A program made the translations under genes and the position numbers. Below are positions 9,355 through 18,377 of a stretch of DNA of 64,000 nt, one piece after another. The notes beneath the pieces are model-generated. The model ran no database searches. It was not told the origin of the DNA and worked only from the letters and a program-made list of their open reading frames with translations. The first letter of the stretch is position 1. Every line of letters begins with the position of its first letter. Origin of the DNA: an uncultured Bacteroidota bacterium (lineage in GTDB: Bacteria; Bacteroidota; Bacteroidia; Bacteroidales; UBA12077); assembly GCA_913055635.1 (NCBI GenBank), contig CAJXLK010000001.1:192314-256313 (forward strand), in the 5' to 3' direction.

Positions 9355-10677
9355 TCAGCTATTGTCGTGGGAAGAACGGGAAGAAGGGTTGAGGGATTCT
9401 TCTTCCTCCTTTTGGCGCCGCATCTTTTCAATGTCTTCTTTGGGGTTCACCAGTTCAAGGCTATGGCCCATCTTGAGTTTTTTGGTTTCCAGGTAGAACC
9501 GATTGTGCTTGTTGGGGGTGACTTCCAGGGGGATGTTTTCGACGACTTCCAGACCATAGCCTTCCAGGCCCTTTCTTTTGACCGGGTTGTTGGTCAGCAA
9601 CCTGATTTTACCCAGGCCCAGCTCGCTAAGGATGTTGGCGCCTACGCCATAATCCCTTTCATCTTCTTCAAAACCCAGGTCCAGGTTGGCCTCAACCGTG
9701 TCCCTTCCCTGTTCCTGCAGTTTGTAGGCCTTTATTTTGTTGAAAAGCCCAATCCCGCGACCTTCCTGATTCATGTACACCAATACGCCCCGTCCTTCCT
9801 GATCAATCATTGTCATGGCTTTATGCAGCTGGGGACCACAGTCACAACGTTTGGAACCAAAGATATCGCCGGTCACACAGGATGAATGAACCCGCACCAG
9901 CACCGGGTCATCCTTGGTCCATGTGCCCTTAACCAGGGCAATATGCTCCACCCCATTGGATTTCTGTTTGAAGGGGATCAGTTCAAAGTCACCGTATTCG
10001 GTGGGCAGCTTCACCCTTACCCCGCGTTCAATGAGGCTCTCCTGTCGTATGCGGTAAGCAATCAGATCTTCGATGGAAACGATCTTGAGGTCGAATTGAT
10101 CGGCAATTTCAAAAAGCTCCGGCAAGCGGGCCATGCTTCCATCATCATTCATGATCTCGACCAGGGCGCCCCCGGGCCTTAATCCGGCCAGGCGGGTGAA
10201 GTCGACCACCGCTTCGGTATGGCCGGCCCTTCTTAATACCCCTTTTTGCTTGGCTTTTAGCGGGAAAACATGGCCGGGACGACCCAAATCTTCCGGGGCC
10301 GTATCCGGATCAACCAACGATTTGATGGTCTTGGCCCGATCTGAGGCGGAGATGCCGGTGGTACACCCATGCCCGATCAAGTCAACCGAGACAGTGAAGG
10401 GGGTCTCATGCAGGGAAGTATTCTTGCCCACCATCAGCTCCAAATCCAATTCTTCACATCGGGATTCAGGTAATGGCGCACATATCAGCCCCCTTCCATA
10501 TTTGGCCATGAAGTTGACAATCTCAGGGGTGATCTTTTCTCCGGCTACGATGAAATCTCCTTCATTTTCCCGGTCTTCATCGTCTACCACAATCACTACC
10601 TGCCCGGCTTGGATGTCTTCAATGGCTTCTTCTATGCTGTTGAGTTGATGCTCGAGTTGTTGCCGCTGATTCGCCAT
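9355..10677 (-). CDS. ribBA: bifunctional DHBP synthase / GTP cyclohydrolase II
   Basis: Two early steps of riboflavin synthesis in one 440-residue protein. The RibB half (about 10-210) makes 3,4-dihydroxy-2-butanone 4-phosphate from ribulose 5-phosphate and has [18 protein letters not shown], the [16 protein letters not shown] loop and GHTEAVVDF. The RibA half (about 215-405) converts GTP to the pyrimidine precursor and has the zinc cysteines in [18 protein letters not shown] and the catalytic [10 protein letters not shown] charged 30-residue C-terminal tail is extra. The 122 bp upstream spacer shows no FMN riboswitch. ATG at 10677. Confidence 0.95.
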   Translation of the reverse strand: MANQRQQLEHQLNSIEEAIEDIQAGQVVIVVDDEDRENEGDFIVAGEKITPEIVNFMAKYGRGLICAPLPESRCEELDLELMVGKNTSLHETPFTVSVDLIGHGCTTGISASDRAKTIKSLVDPDTAPEDLGRPGHVFPLKAKQKGVLRRAGHTEAVVDFTRLAGLRPGGALVEIMNDDGSMARLPELFEIADQFDLKIVSIEDLIAYRIRQESLIERGVRVKLPTEYGDFELIPFKQKSNGVEHIALVKGTWTKDDPVLVRVHSSCVTGDIFGSKRCDCGPQLHKAMTMIDQEGRGVLVYMNQEGRGIGLFNKIKAYKLQEQGRDTVEANLDLGFEEDERDYGVGANILSELGLGKIRLLTNNPVKRKGLEGYGLEVVENIPLEVTPNKHNRFYLETKKLKMGHSLELVNPKEDIEKMRRQKEEEESLNPSSRSSHDNS

Positions 10678-10799
10678 AAAGCACGAAGTATAATGGAATA
10701 TTTCTATTTCTGTTATGTTGCAAAAGTATATAAACTGACAAAAATAGCCTAATGAATGTTTATAAACTGATTAAATTGCCCCACGAATGGTTTTCTAAA

Positions 10800-12785
10800 T
10801 TATGATTGCTCATTTTTACCGGCGGTGCCTTTTTTTGGGCCGATCCGCCCCAGGAGTTTCCTGATAAATTTCAGGTAGGTTTCCGGGCTCAGGATCACTG
10901 AGTCATTGGTTGCTTTGTAGGTCAAAAAGATGCCGATGGGCAGAAAGATAAGCGAAGACAGCCACATGCCCAGGTAGGCCGGGAGAATGCCTTTTTCGAC
11001 AAAATTTTCGCCGGTGATCGATAGGATATAATATATGATGAACATCACCACCGAGATAACCAAGGGGGTGCCCAGGCCTCCCTTTCGGATGATCGAACCC
11101 AGGGGGGCTCCGATAAAGAAAAAGATAAGACAGGCAAAAGCGAGGGTGAATTTTTTGTGCCAGTGGATCTGGTGTTTGTAGATGTTTTTTTCCCGGTTTT
11201 CAAAGATTCGCCGTGAATTGGAGATGGATTTGTTGTTGCGCCGGGCATTGTCCAGGGCATTTCGTAATATGGCCAGTTTGGCATCGGCCGGGAGGGTATC
11301 ATACAGTCTTTTCATATTAAACTGTTCAGGTTGGCCAACTGTTGAATCACGGTGGTATGCTGGGGTGTCTTTCCGATGTTTGAGGGTACCGCTCGGATGT
11401 TTGAGGAGGATTCTGGGGCTTAGGAAGGAATCTTTTGGGTATTCGAGCGGGATATTTGGTTTTTCGGGGCCACCGGATCCATAAGGCCAGAGAGAATATG
11501 TGGCCATTGTCTGGGGGTTGACCCGGCCGGGATAATCGCCCTGGATGGTTGGGTTTGCGGAATCTATCATGAGGGGAGCGGGCAGCTCGGTATAAACCCC
11601 TTTACCACGGGCCTTTTGTTGTTTAACACTGCCGGCCCGGCCTTTTAGGGTGTTTCCCTCCCGGTTAGCCGCCCCCTGGTTAGGCACCCCGCTCGCTTTG
11701 GGTGCTTTGTTCGGGGATTCCAGGTTCCCGGATGTGTTTTTGTCTGAATCAGACTGCCGGGAACTTGGGGACTTCGATGTCGGATGGCCCGATTGCCGCT
11801 CTGCGGATGGGGTGTTTCCCTGGGAGGGCTTATTTTTTGCCCCCTGGTTTGGCGAATCCGGCCGACCCCCGCGACGCTGGCTCAGAGAAAAGTTCTTCTC
11901 AAGCTTGTCGGCCAGCTCATTGGCTTTGGCATCGTACACTTTCCGCAGGGAATCGACGTTGTGTTGGAGCTGATTGATCTTCAGCATCTGATAATTGTCC
12001 TTGAAGAGTTGTTCATCGGTTCGGGTGAAATTGAAACCCGACAGGTCCAGCAACAAGGTTTCCTTATCGAATTTTCTGACCTGGTGGGGATATTGTTTGG
12101 GCTCGTTCCGCGAACGCTTGTCGCTTTCTTCCATCTCTTTGTATGTTTGCCCGTTATAGAGTTCCACCAGCAAACGGGTCTCATCATTGGTCATCCGGAT
12201 GTAACCCGAATCGGCCATGGTCACTTCAGCATTGCCCTTCTCCTTGCTATGTTGGTAGATCATGATTTCTTCCAACAGGTTGGTTTGATGGTTCTTTTTG
12301 CCTACTTTGATGCTGTAACCTTCAATATCATTGTAAAAAATTCCTTCCCGGATTTGGAATTCCTGCCTTTGCCGTTTGATGTCGTATAGCAAAGACCCTG
12401 CTTTCAGGTTGGCATAGGGAATGACATGGTTGGAATAGAAAAAGGCGGCGATGCTCAACATGGAAATTACAATGATCAAAGGCCGCATGAACTGCTGGAG
12501 AGATATACCGGAGGATTTTATGGCAGTGAGTTCGAGGTTTTCCCCCAGATTGCCAAAGGTCATGATGGAAGACAGCAATACCGCAAGAGGCAGGGCCAGG
12601 GGAACCAGGGTGGCGGAAGCATAGATCAACAACTCCAGGATAATGTCGAAATCCAACCCTTTGCCTACCAAATCGTCAATGCGTTTCCAGAGAAACTGCA
12701 TGATCAATATGAACAGGGCAACAAAAAAAGTAGCAACAAGGGGTTTGGAAAATTCCTTGAGCAATAATTTATGTAGTCGTTTCAA
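10800..12785 (-). CDS. LptF/LptG-family permease with long low-complexity insert
   Basis: Inner-membrane permease of the lipopolysaccharide export ABC transporter (LptBFG). Transmembrane spans cluster at about residues 14-125 (FFVALFILIMQFLWKRIDDL, PLALPLAVLLSSIMTFGNL) and 540-635 (FTLAFACLIFFFIGAPLG, IIYYILSITGEN). The periplasmic part between them is hugely extended: roughly residues 300-490 are Pro/Ser/Asn/Gly/Lys-rich and probably disordered, making 661 residues against about 360 in E. coli. The start is TTG at 12785, preceded by an AGGAG about 7 bp upstream; the next in-frame ATG lies too deep. A 10-codon frame starting at 12801 overlaps this start in another frame. Whether it is LptF or LptG cannot be decided. 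Confidence 0.88.
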   Translation of the reverse strand: MKRLHKLLLKEFSKPLVATFFVALFILIMQFLWKRIDDLVGKGLDFDIILELLIYASATLVPLALPLAVLLSSIMTFGNLGENLELTAIKSSGISLQQFMRPLIIVISMLSIAAFFYSNHVIPYANLKAGSLLYDIKRQRQEFQIREGIFYNDIEGYSIKVGKKNHQTNLLEEIMIYQHSKEKGNAEVTMADSGYIRMTNDETRLLVELYNGQTYKEMEESDKRSRNEPKQYPHQVRKFDKETLLLDLSGFNFTRTDEQLFKDNYQMLKINQLQHNVDSLRKVYDAKANELADKLEKNFSLSQRRGGRPDSPNQGAKNKPSQGNTPSAERQSGHPTSKSPSSRQSDSDKNTSGNLESPNKAPKASGVPNQGAANREGNTLKGRAGSVKQQKARGKGVYTELPAPLMIDSANPTIQGDYPGRVNPQTMATYSLWPYGSGGPEKPNIPLEYPKDSFLSPRILLKHPSGTLKHRKDTPAYHRDSTVGQPEQFNMKRLYDTLPADAKLAILRNALDNARRNNKSISNSRRIFENREKNIYKHQIHWHKKFTLAFACLIFFFIGAPLGSIIRKGGLGTPLVISVVMFIIYYILSITGENFVEKGILPAYLGMWLSSLIFLPIGIFLTYKATNDSVILSPETYLKFIRKLLGRIGPKKGTAGKNEQS

Positions 12786-12801
12786 TCGCTTCTCCTATCA
12801 T
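12786..12801 (-). promoter_or_regulatory. Shine-Dalgarno and overlapping mini-ORF at the lptF/G start
   Basis: On the minus strand AGGAG precedes the TTG start by about 7 bp, unusual in a genome where most starts lack such a site. An ATG at 12801 opens an 11-codon frame (including stop, ending at 12769) that overlaps the TTG in a different frame. It could couple or dampen translation. Confidence 0.4.
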
Positions 12802-12876
12802 TTATTCCTCTAAAAACGCACACAAAAATAAGTTATTTTTAAGGGATCCGGCAAGGGAAGGGGGAAAAATCAATAC

Positions 12877-12965
12877 CCCCCGGGGCCAGCTTCACCTTGG
12901 ATATGCGGGTGTCTCAAACATCAGGAAACCCCCAGGGCCAGCTTCAGGTTGGATATCTGGGTGTC
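12877..12965. repeat. 52-bp-offset imperfect tandem repeat at the 3' end of the START-like gene
   Basis: The segment 12877-12913 (CCCCCGGGGCCAGCTTCACC onward) matches 12929-12965, offset by 52 bp, with several mismatches. The second copy is the end of the START-like gene (DTQISNLKLAL) and the first lies past its stop (DTRISKVKLAP). It looks like a decayed duplication of the 3' coding end. Confidence 0.6.
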
Positions 12966-13301
12966 CCAGAGTTCGATGGCATCATCTTTTTCCTCACTAT
13001 GGACAAAATCTGTGATGATCAGGGCCACATCCCCGGTAAGTTCATCTTTGGCAATCTTAAATTCAAAAAAACTCTGGTTGTCTGGCTCATCAATCCATTG
13101 AAACCGGATATACTGATTCTTCTTCCGATTCAGTAATCTGGCCTGTTGCTCGGATTCGGTCCATTTAAACTTGAATACATCATCTTCTACATAGATGTCG
13201 TCGGCAAACCATTCTGCCAGTCCTCCGGGCGTACTTAATCGGGAAAATAAAATACCGGGTGATACATTTACCGAATATTCGAGTTCTAATTTTTCTTTCA
13301 T
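12921..13301 (-). CDS. START-like (SRPBCC-fold) domain protein
   Basis: A 126-residue cytosolic protein of a family widespread in Bacteroidota. The N-terminus LELEYSVNVSPGILFSRLST and LAEWFADDIYVEDDVFKFKW, followed by QYIRFQWIDE, fit an Aha1/START-like helix-grip fold that binds hydrophobic ligands. The C-terminal helix is WDTQISNLKLAL. No substrate is known. It lies 135 bp upstream of the lptF/G start on the same strand and could be co-transcribed with it. Confidence 0.75.
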   Translation of the reverse strand: MKEKLELEYSVNVSPGILFSRLSTPGGLAEWFADDIYVEDDVFKFKWTESEQQARLLNRKKNQYIRFQWIDEPDNQSFFEFKIAKDELTGDVALIITDFVHSEEKDDAIELWDTQISNLKLALGVS

Positions 13302-13514
13302 GCTTTGGCCTGAGGTTTATGAATTGTCTTTCAGAAAAAAATAGTTATTAAACATGGCGTTCAAAATGATCGACCTTTTTCTTTTGGCAGTGGGGGATGT
13401 TTTTATAGTTTCCTCATATTGGGATCATAATAGAGGCTCTGTATTCCGTTTGGTTCACCGCTCATGCAATTTATAAAAATCCATTAAAATTTTATAATTA
13501 TTTCTATAAAATAT

Positions 13515-13522
13515 TATATTTG
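13515..13522 (+). promoter_or_regulatory. promoter -7 element of tRNA-Met
   Basis: TATATTTG matches TAnnTTTG and ends 15 bp before the tRNA 5' end, inside an AT-rich stretch. No TTG lies at the usual 19-bp spacing, so only the -7 half is supported. Confidence 0.55.
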
Positions 13523-13537
13523 CACACCTGAAACAAC

Positions 13538-13611
13538 GGCGAGATAGCTCAGGTGGTTAGAGCGCAGCATTCATAATGCTGAGGTCGTGAGTTCGATCCT
13601 CACTCTCGCTA
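13538..13611 (+). tRNA. tRNA-Met (anticodon CAT)
   Basis: A 74-nt cloverleaf. The acceptor arm GGCGAGA pairs with TCTCGCT (a G-U pair at position 1-72). The D arm is GCTC/GAGC, the anticodon arm is CAGCA/TGCTG with loop TTCATAA (CAT at 13572-13574), and the T arm is GTGAG/CTCAC with TTCGATC. The discriminator is A and CCA is not encoded. A first base pair that is not mismatched and the lack of a GGG/CCC anticodon stem argue against initiator tRNA. Elongator Met is most likely; a lysidine-modified Ile2 tRNA is not fully excluded. Confidence 0.95.
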
Positions 13612-13614
13612 CGT

Positions 13615-13648
13615 AAAAAAACCCGCTGGCTCACCGGCGGGTTTTTTT
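13615..13648 (+). terminator. rho-independent terminator after tRNA-Met
   Basis: A perfect stem apart from one T-G wobble: ACCCGCTGG with CCGGCGGGT, loop CTCA, flanked by A7 on the left and T7 on the right. The A/T flanks make it able to work in both directions. It lies 3 bp past the tRNA. Confidence 0.9.
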
Positions 13649-13734
13649 AGCTTACCACTTCCCATCAATGGAGTTACCGGCGATTGGTTAAAGTCTCTCA
13701 AGATAGTTTTTTAGATTTCCACTTCCCATCGGTG

Positions 13735-16700
13735 TTATTTTTCTGAATCAAGGGTTTTATTGACCTTTTTCATGTGCCTGCGGAATTTACTGAAACTGCT
13801 TTTGGTAGAGAGGATGTACTGATAAACTGTATTCATCAGGCCTTCGTTGATGTTGCGTTTACGTTTGGGGACTTCTTTAATGGCATGAATGAATTTTTGA
13901 TTGGAGGAAGTGGTACGCATCATGCCGCGGAAGTAATAGAAGAAGTAGTGGGTATTTTCGTCGGGGGTGAGGTAAATGTAGAGTTTATCACCAAATTTTT
14001 GCTTCACGATTTCGATAAATCCGTCCATTTTTTTGTGGACAGGTTGGCCGTTGATCAGGGCGAGTTTGATGTTATCGCGGGCGATGAAGGAATTGGTTTC
14101 GGTGTTCCATCTAAAGCGGAGGTTAGAGAACAGCAGGGTTTGCCTCAGGGGTTCGGGTATGGGTTTGTCGGCAGCGGCCAGGGAGTCGTGGGCGGTGGTG
14201 GTTTTGAAATATTGATTGGCAGCTTGATGACCGGCTATTCGGTAGAGGTTTTCCCGGTAGGTTTCGGATTGGGGTTGATAGGAAGGCAGGTTGCTGCGGT
14301 TGTTCAGGTCGCGGGCCATGGAATCGAGGGCGCCGGAGCTGAAGAGGAAGTCAACGGGCATGGTCACATTCATAGACACCTTATTTTTGGCCAAATCGTG
14401 TTTCAGGTTTCCGGTAGGCTGAATGGTAAGTTTTCCGTAATCCACCCCGGGGTTCATTTTTCCCTGGGCCAGGTATGAACAGCTTTTTCTTTGCAGGCGG
14501 ATCAGGGGGCTCAGGCTGTCGTTGCCGTTCAGGCGGGCCCGTGGGGCTATTTCGTAGGCTTGTTGGTTGGGATTAAAATCGACCCGGCCGTGGGCCCCGA
14601 TGATTTGGTCGTCGCTGGGATCCTTACGTGGGGTCAGGAACGAGGAATAGACATGGGTGGAGTCAATGGTCAGGTAGCTGCCGGTGAAGAGTTTGTTGCC
14701 TTTGGGGTCGTTATTTTTTCGGGCCACCGGGATGGTTACATTGGCCGGGTTAATGACCGATTCAAACTGAACATACCGGGGGCTGATGGGCGAACATTGA
14801 TGGCGTATCCGCGCATTGCCTGAAAAATGCAGCAGCCTGCGGGTGGCATTCAGGTGGACTTCCCCGGCATATCTGAAATAAGGACTTAGCTGGAAACTGT
14901 CTTTGCGGGCGATCTGGCCCTGAGCAGTGGTATGGAGGGAATCATTGACCCCTATTTGGCTGAAATGGACGATTTGTTCGGGTTGTTGGGGTGATTTGTA
15001 GCGATAGTTGCCGCTTCCCTGGTAATCATAGCGGCTGTTGACCTTGAGTTGAGCGTCAAATATTGTATGGCTCATTTGACTGGTATCTCCGGCAATCAGT
15101 TCGGCATTGCGCAGGGTGTCCATCCTGGCCTGTTTTCTGATTCGAAGGGTTTGCTGGTCGGGAAATATCCGGGCATCGGCCACGTTCATGTATTGCACTT
15201 CTTTGGTTATCAGCGATGTATCGGCAAGTCGGAAAATGGCTTTCGGCGAGGTGAACCGCAGGGAATCCTGGCCTTTATGGGTGGACAGGAACAGGGCTCC
15301 ATCGTAGTCAGCTTCTTTGAGGCTGTCCAGAACGCCGCCGGTGGTGGTTTCGGGGGTTGATTCCATCTCCAGGCGGTCTTGCTCCATTTGCCATACGAAG
15401 GCATCCAGGTAAGCCTGGTAAAGGTTCTGGGGGAAGGCGGTCCGGGTAAAACGTCCTACGCTGCTGAAGCGGGCCGTCCCGTAGTTGTAATCCACATGCG
15501 CATTGAGGGTATCGGCCCGGAAGGCCACGGCATTGCGGTTGAGCGTGCGGAGCCTGAAGTTGGCCGTGTCCGCATCAAAGGAGTGTGCTTCCCAGGCAAA
15601 ATGGTCCGATTCAAGGGTGGCCTTTTTCATATCCATCATCCCCTTTCCAGTTAATCCGGTGGGCGATAGGTTAAGATAGCCTTCCATGTTTGATTTGCCC
15701 CCGTACATGGAGAATGGTTGAGCAGCCTGCCATATGTGCATGTTGTCGCGGTGCGGATACCATTTGATCCGGGATTTTTTCGTCTTGACCCGGGGATATT
15801 CAATGCCCGTTGTTTTTTGAGCAATATGGAAACCGTTGGTATGGACGCTGGTCGAATCGGGAAAAAACAATACGCTGTCGGTGCGGGCTTGTGCCGTGAG
15901 ATAGTTCAGCCTGCCCTGGCCCCTTAACCCCTGATTGCTCATATCGATTTGGCGGTGGTAGGTACCCTTGCCTTCATATAAGGGCATGCCTTTGTCGCTG
16001 GTGGTCTTGGTGAAGCCCAGGGAATTGTCAGGGCGCAATTCCAAAGTATCTTCAAAGGGTGGAAAGATATCAGCCGAGTGAAAATTGCCGGCAAACTTCA
16101 TGCTGGCTGGATTAAAATTATCCAGACTGTCCATGGTGAAGGGGTAAAGCTCAAAGTAGAAGTTTTTGCGTTTGTAAGGGCCGTTGAACAGATGGTCGTA
16201 ATAGACGTAGGACTTTTCCTTTGCTTCAAAGTAGGGGTATTTGGGAAATTTCATCTTGCCCGATTTGTTGTTGGGGTGGTCAATATGCAAAATCCCCTTC
16301 AGGTCGCTTACGGTGTTTTCTACGTGGGCCAGGATTTTTTGGCCGAACTGGTTTTTTTCATCGGTTTGGTATTTCAGCTGCAGGGAATCGATTTGTTTCA
16401 TATGGATGGTGAAGTCCCGGTAATCGAAGCTCAGGCTGTCGCCGAAAAAGGTGAACAGCCCGGCTTCGACCACCCCGTCGAAGGTAAAGTTGCGGTTTTT
16501 CTTCATGGTGATGCCCTGATGGTCGGGATAAAGCACCACGTTTTGGGAATCACTGACAAAGGTTTTGCCCACCCCGTTGATGTGCATTTTCATGGATGAA
16601 AGGTTGAGTATGGCATTGTGTTCAGAAGCAGAGGTGGTCGAGGAGTTGATTCGAAGCACGTCGTAATCAATTTTTCCGATGCGCGATTGGATATAATCGA

Positions 16701-18252
16701 ACAGCTTGTCGTTAATGGTCACCGTGTCGGCTTCCAAATCGTAGAAGATGAACCCGTCCTGGGCCAGGTACATCAGCCGCTGACGTACCTGGAAAGGGGG
16801 AAGCCTGAGGTAGCTGGCAAATGCACCGGCGTCAAACTTCCGGTGGTCAACTTTGTTGTGGTAGTTGCGAATGGCAATCAGCGGATGCACCCGGTCGCGC
16901 ATCCCGATTTGCCTCCATCTCTCGAGGGTAAAGTAATTCATTGAGGTGAAAGTGGCCTGGCCCATGGAAGCGTTGCGGCTGTGGGTGAAGTAAATCTTAT
17001 CTTTTTTGGTATTCCACAGCAGGCGGTCAAAATTCATGGAAACCTGGTGATAGGTATTGTAATAGACGCTTTTGGAGAGGATGTTGTCATTGGGCAGCAA
17101 TTCAATTTCCTGGCGACTCACGTCATAATGGAATGAAAGGCCGGTATGATAGATCGAGTCGTTTTTCAGGTGGATGGTCACCTCAGCCTTCCGCGAGAGG
17201 GCCTGTTTTTGGTCAAACATGAAAATCTGCGAACGCACCGTCATAAAGTCTTCGCCATGGCGGTGGATCTTAAGGGTGGCCTCCTGGCCTTTACCGCCGC
17301 TTCCCCTGAACTGGGCCCCCATCATTTTGAATCCCCCCTTATAATCCATGTTTTCATAAATGTTGGAGATTTGAAAGATCTTTTTGTAAGAGCGAAAGAG
17401 GGGATAGGTTGCATCTTTTGTTTTTCTCACCGATTGAAGCTTATCGTGCAGCTGGCCCCGCACCGGCTGGTCAAAATAGAGGTTGTTGATGTACTTGACC
17501 GAGTCGGCCTTGTATTCGGCCCGGGTCAGGTCAATCTCGTAGCCATTGAGTTGGGCCCGCATCTGGTTTCTGGAGTAGCCCACCCGTTGCCAGGTTACTT
17601 CTCCACCGTGGCCTTCCCAATGCCGGCGAAAAGGGTAATAGGTGCCGGAGGTCTGATGAATTTGAATGCTGTCGTCGCGGTGGCGGCATTTCAAAAGGGT
17701 CTGGGGATAAATGATTTTGAGGGTGGTATCGTAAGTAAAACGATAATCGCGACTGGGGGCATACCAGTTGCGTATCCTGGAGAGATAAAGGCCCCTGGAC
17801 TGGATGAAGCCCAGGGTGAACTCAAAGTATTCATCGATCTCTTTGATTTGATGCGCTCCCTGGTGGAAAAGGTGGTTGAAACCTTTCATCCAGGTCTCAA
17901 AATGCAGGGAATCGAAACGGGTGCCTTGCATGGTGCGCATCAAACGGATCATCGTGGTAAAATGGGGCTGGCGGTTGGCATTTTGCTGGAGCAAGGCATT
18001 GGAAATGCGAACGATGCTGTCTCTTTTGGCGGGTTTGTATTGACCGGTTTCCCATTCGCTGACAAAAGCCTCCAGGTTTTGGGCCTGCTCATCGCTGATG
18101 CGGTTTTCAAGGTAATCGTTCAGGGTTTGAATGTATTCGGCTGAATCCCTCGGGAAGGAGTCGATGACCTGCCCGCGGGATAAGACCGGGGCAAGAAGCA
18201 AGAAAACAAGCAACAGGTGTTGGAATCGCAAAAGGCGGGCTTTCCGTTTCAT
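13735..18252 (-). CDS. giant exported protein of unknown function
   Basis: A 1505-residue protein that I do not recognise. From ATG at 18252 it starts with a clear signal peptide (MKRKARLLRFQHLLLVFLLL, then APVLSRGQ). The 26 codons upstream in frame are not signal-like. An alpha-helical N-terminal region of about 250 residues is followed by many beta-strand blocks. In the middle and C-terminal parts these resemble beta-jellyroll repeats in which short strands alternate with polar turns (RGQGRLNYLTAQARTDSVLF, AFRADTLNAHVDYNYGTARF). That layout recalls OstA/LptA or TamB-type envelope proteins. There is no C-terminal T9SS domain; the end is very basic. Location in periplasm or outer membrane is inferred. 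It stands alone, 125 bp downstream of prmA on the same strand. Confidence 0.8.
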   Translation of the reverse strand: MKRKARLLRFQHLLLVFLLLAPVLSRGQVIDSFPRDSAEYIQTLNDYLENRISDEQAQNLEAFVSEWETGQYKPAKRDSIVRISNALLQQNANRQPHFTTMIRLMRTMQGTRFDSLHFETWMKGFNHLFHQGAHQIKEIDEYFEFTLGFIQSRGLYLSRIRNWYAPSRDYRFTYDTTLKIIYPQTLLKCRHRDDSIQIHQTSGTYYPFRRHWEGHGGEVTWQRVGYSRNQMRAQLNGYEIDLTRAEYKADSVKYINNLYFDQPVRGQLHDKLQSVRKTKDATYPLFRSYKKIFQISNIYENMDYKGGFKMMGAQFRGSGGKGQEATLKIHRHGEDFMTVRSQIFMFDQKQALSRKAEVTIHLKNDSIYHTGLSFHYDVSRQEIELLPNDNILSKSVYYNTYHQVSMNFDRLLWNTKKDKIYFTHSRNASMGQATFTSMNYFTLERWRQIGMRDRVHPLIAIRNYHNKVDHRKFDAGAFASYLRLPPFQVRQRLMYLAQDGFIFYDLEADTVTINDKLFDYIQSRIGKIDYDVLRINSSTTSASEHNAILNLSSMKMHINGVGKTFVSDSQNVVLYPDHQGITMKKNRNFTFDGVVEAGLFTFFGDSLSFDYRDFTIHMKQIDSLQLKYQTDEKNQFGQKILAHVENTVSDLKGILHIDHPNNKSGKMKFPKYPYFEAKEKSYVYYDHLFNGPYKRKNFYFELYPFTMDSLDNFNPASMKFAGNFHSADIFPPFEDTLELRPDNSLGFTKTTSDKGMPLYEGKGTYHRQIDMSNQGLRGQGRLNYLTAQARTDSVLFFPDSTSVHTNGFHIAQKTTGIEYPRVKTKKSRIKWYPHRDNMHIWQAAQPFSMYGGKSNMEGYLNLSPTGLTGKGMMDMKKATLESDHFAWEAHSFDADTANFRLRTLNRNAVAFRADTLNAHVDYNYGTARFSSVGRFTRTAFPQNLYQAYLDAFVWQMEQDRLEMESTPETTTGGVLDSLKEADYDGALFLSTHKGQDSLRFTSPKAIFRLADTSLITKEVQYMNVADARIFPDQQTLRIRKQARMDTLRNAELIAGDTSQMSHTIFDAQLKVNSRYDYQGSGNYRYKSPQQPEQIVHFSQIGVNDSLHTTAQGQIARKDSFQLSPYFRYAGEVHLNATRRLLHFSGNARIRHQCSPISPRYVQFESVINPANVTIPVARKNNDPKGNKLFTGSYLTIDSTHVYSSFLTPRKDPSDDQIIGAHGRVDFNPNQQAYEIAPRARLNGNDSLSPLIRLQRKSCSYLAQGKMNPGVDYGKLTIQPTGNLKHDLAKNKVSMNVTMPVDFLFSSGALDSMARDLNNRSNLPSYQPQSETYRENLYRIAGHQAANQYFKTTTAHDSLAAADKPIPEPLRQTLLFSNLRFRWNTETNSFIARDNIKLALINGQPVHKKMDGFIEIVKQKFGDKLYIYLTPDENTHYFFYYFRGMMRTTSSNQKFIHAIKEVPKRKRNINEGLMNTVYQYILSTKSSFSKFRRHMKKVNKTLDSEK

Positions 18253-18377
18253 AGAGAAGCTATACTTTGGATGCACTGCATTTTTAGGTTGGATCAAAAA
18301 CATGAACCCGTTGAAATATCCTGCCGGCATTTATTTTGATGCTTCATATCGGGTTGGTTCATGGGACGAAGGTTCAA

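Noticed and set aside
10678..10799. FMN riboswitch before ribBA
   Set aside because: The 122-bp spacer is AT-rich and has none of the conserved FMN aptamer segments.
13538..13611. Initiator tRNA-fMet
   Set aside because: First base pair is G-U, not a C-A mismatch, and the anticodon stem lacks the three G-C pairs of initiators.
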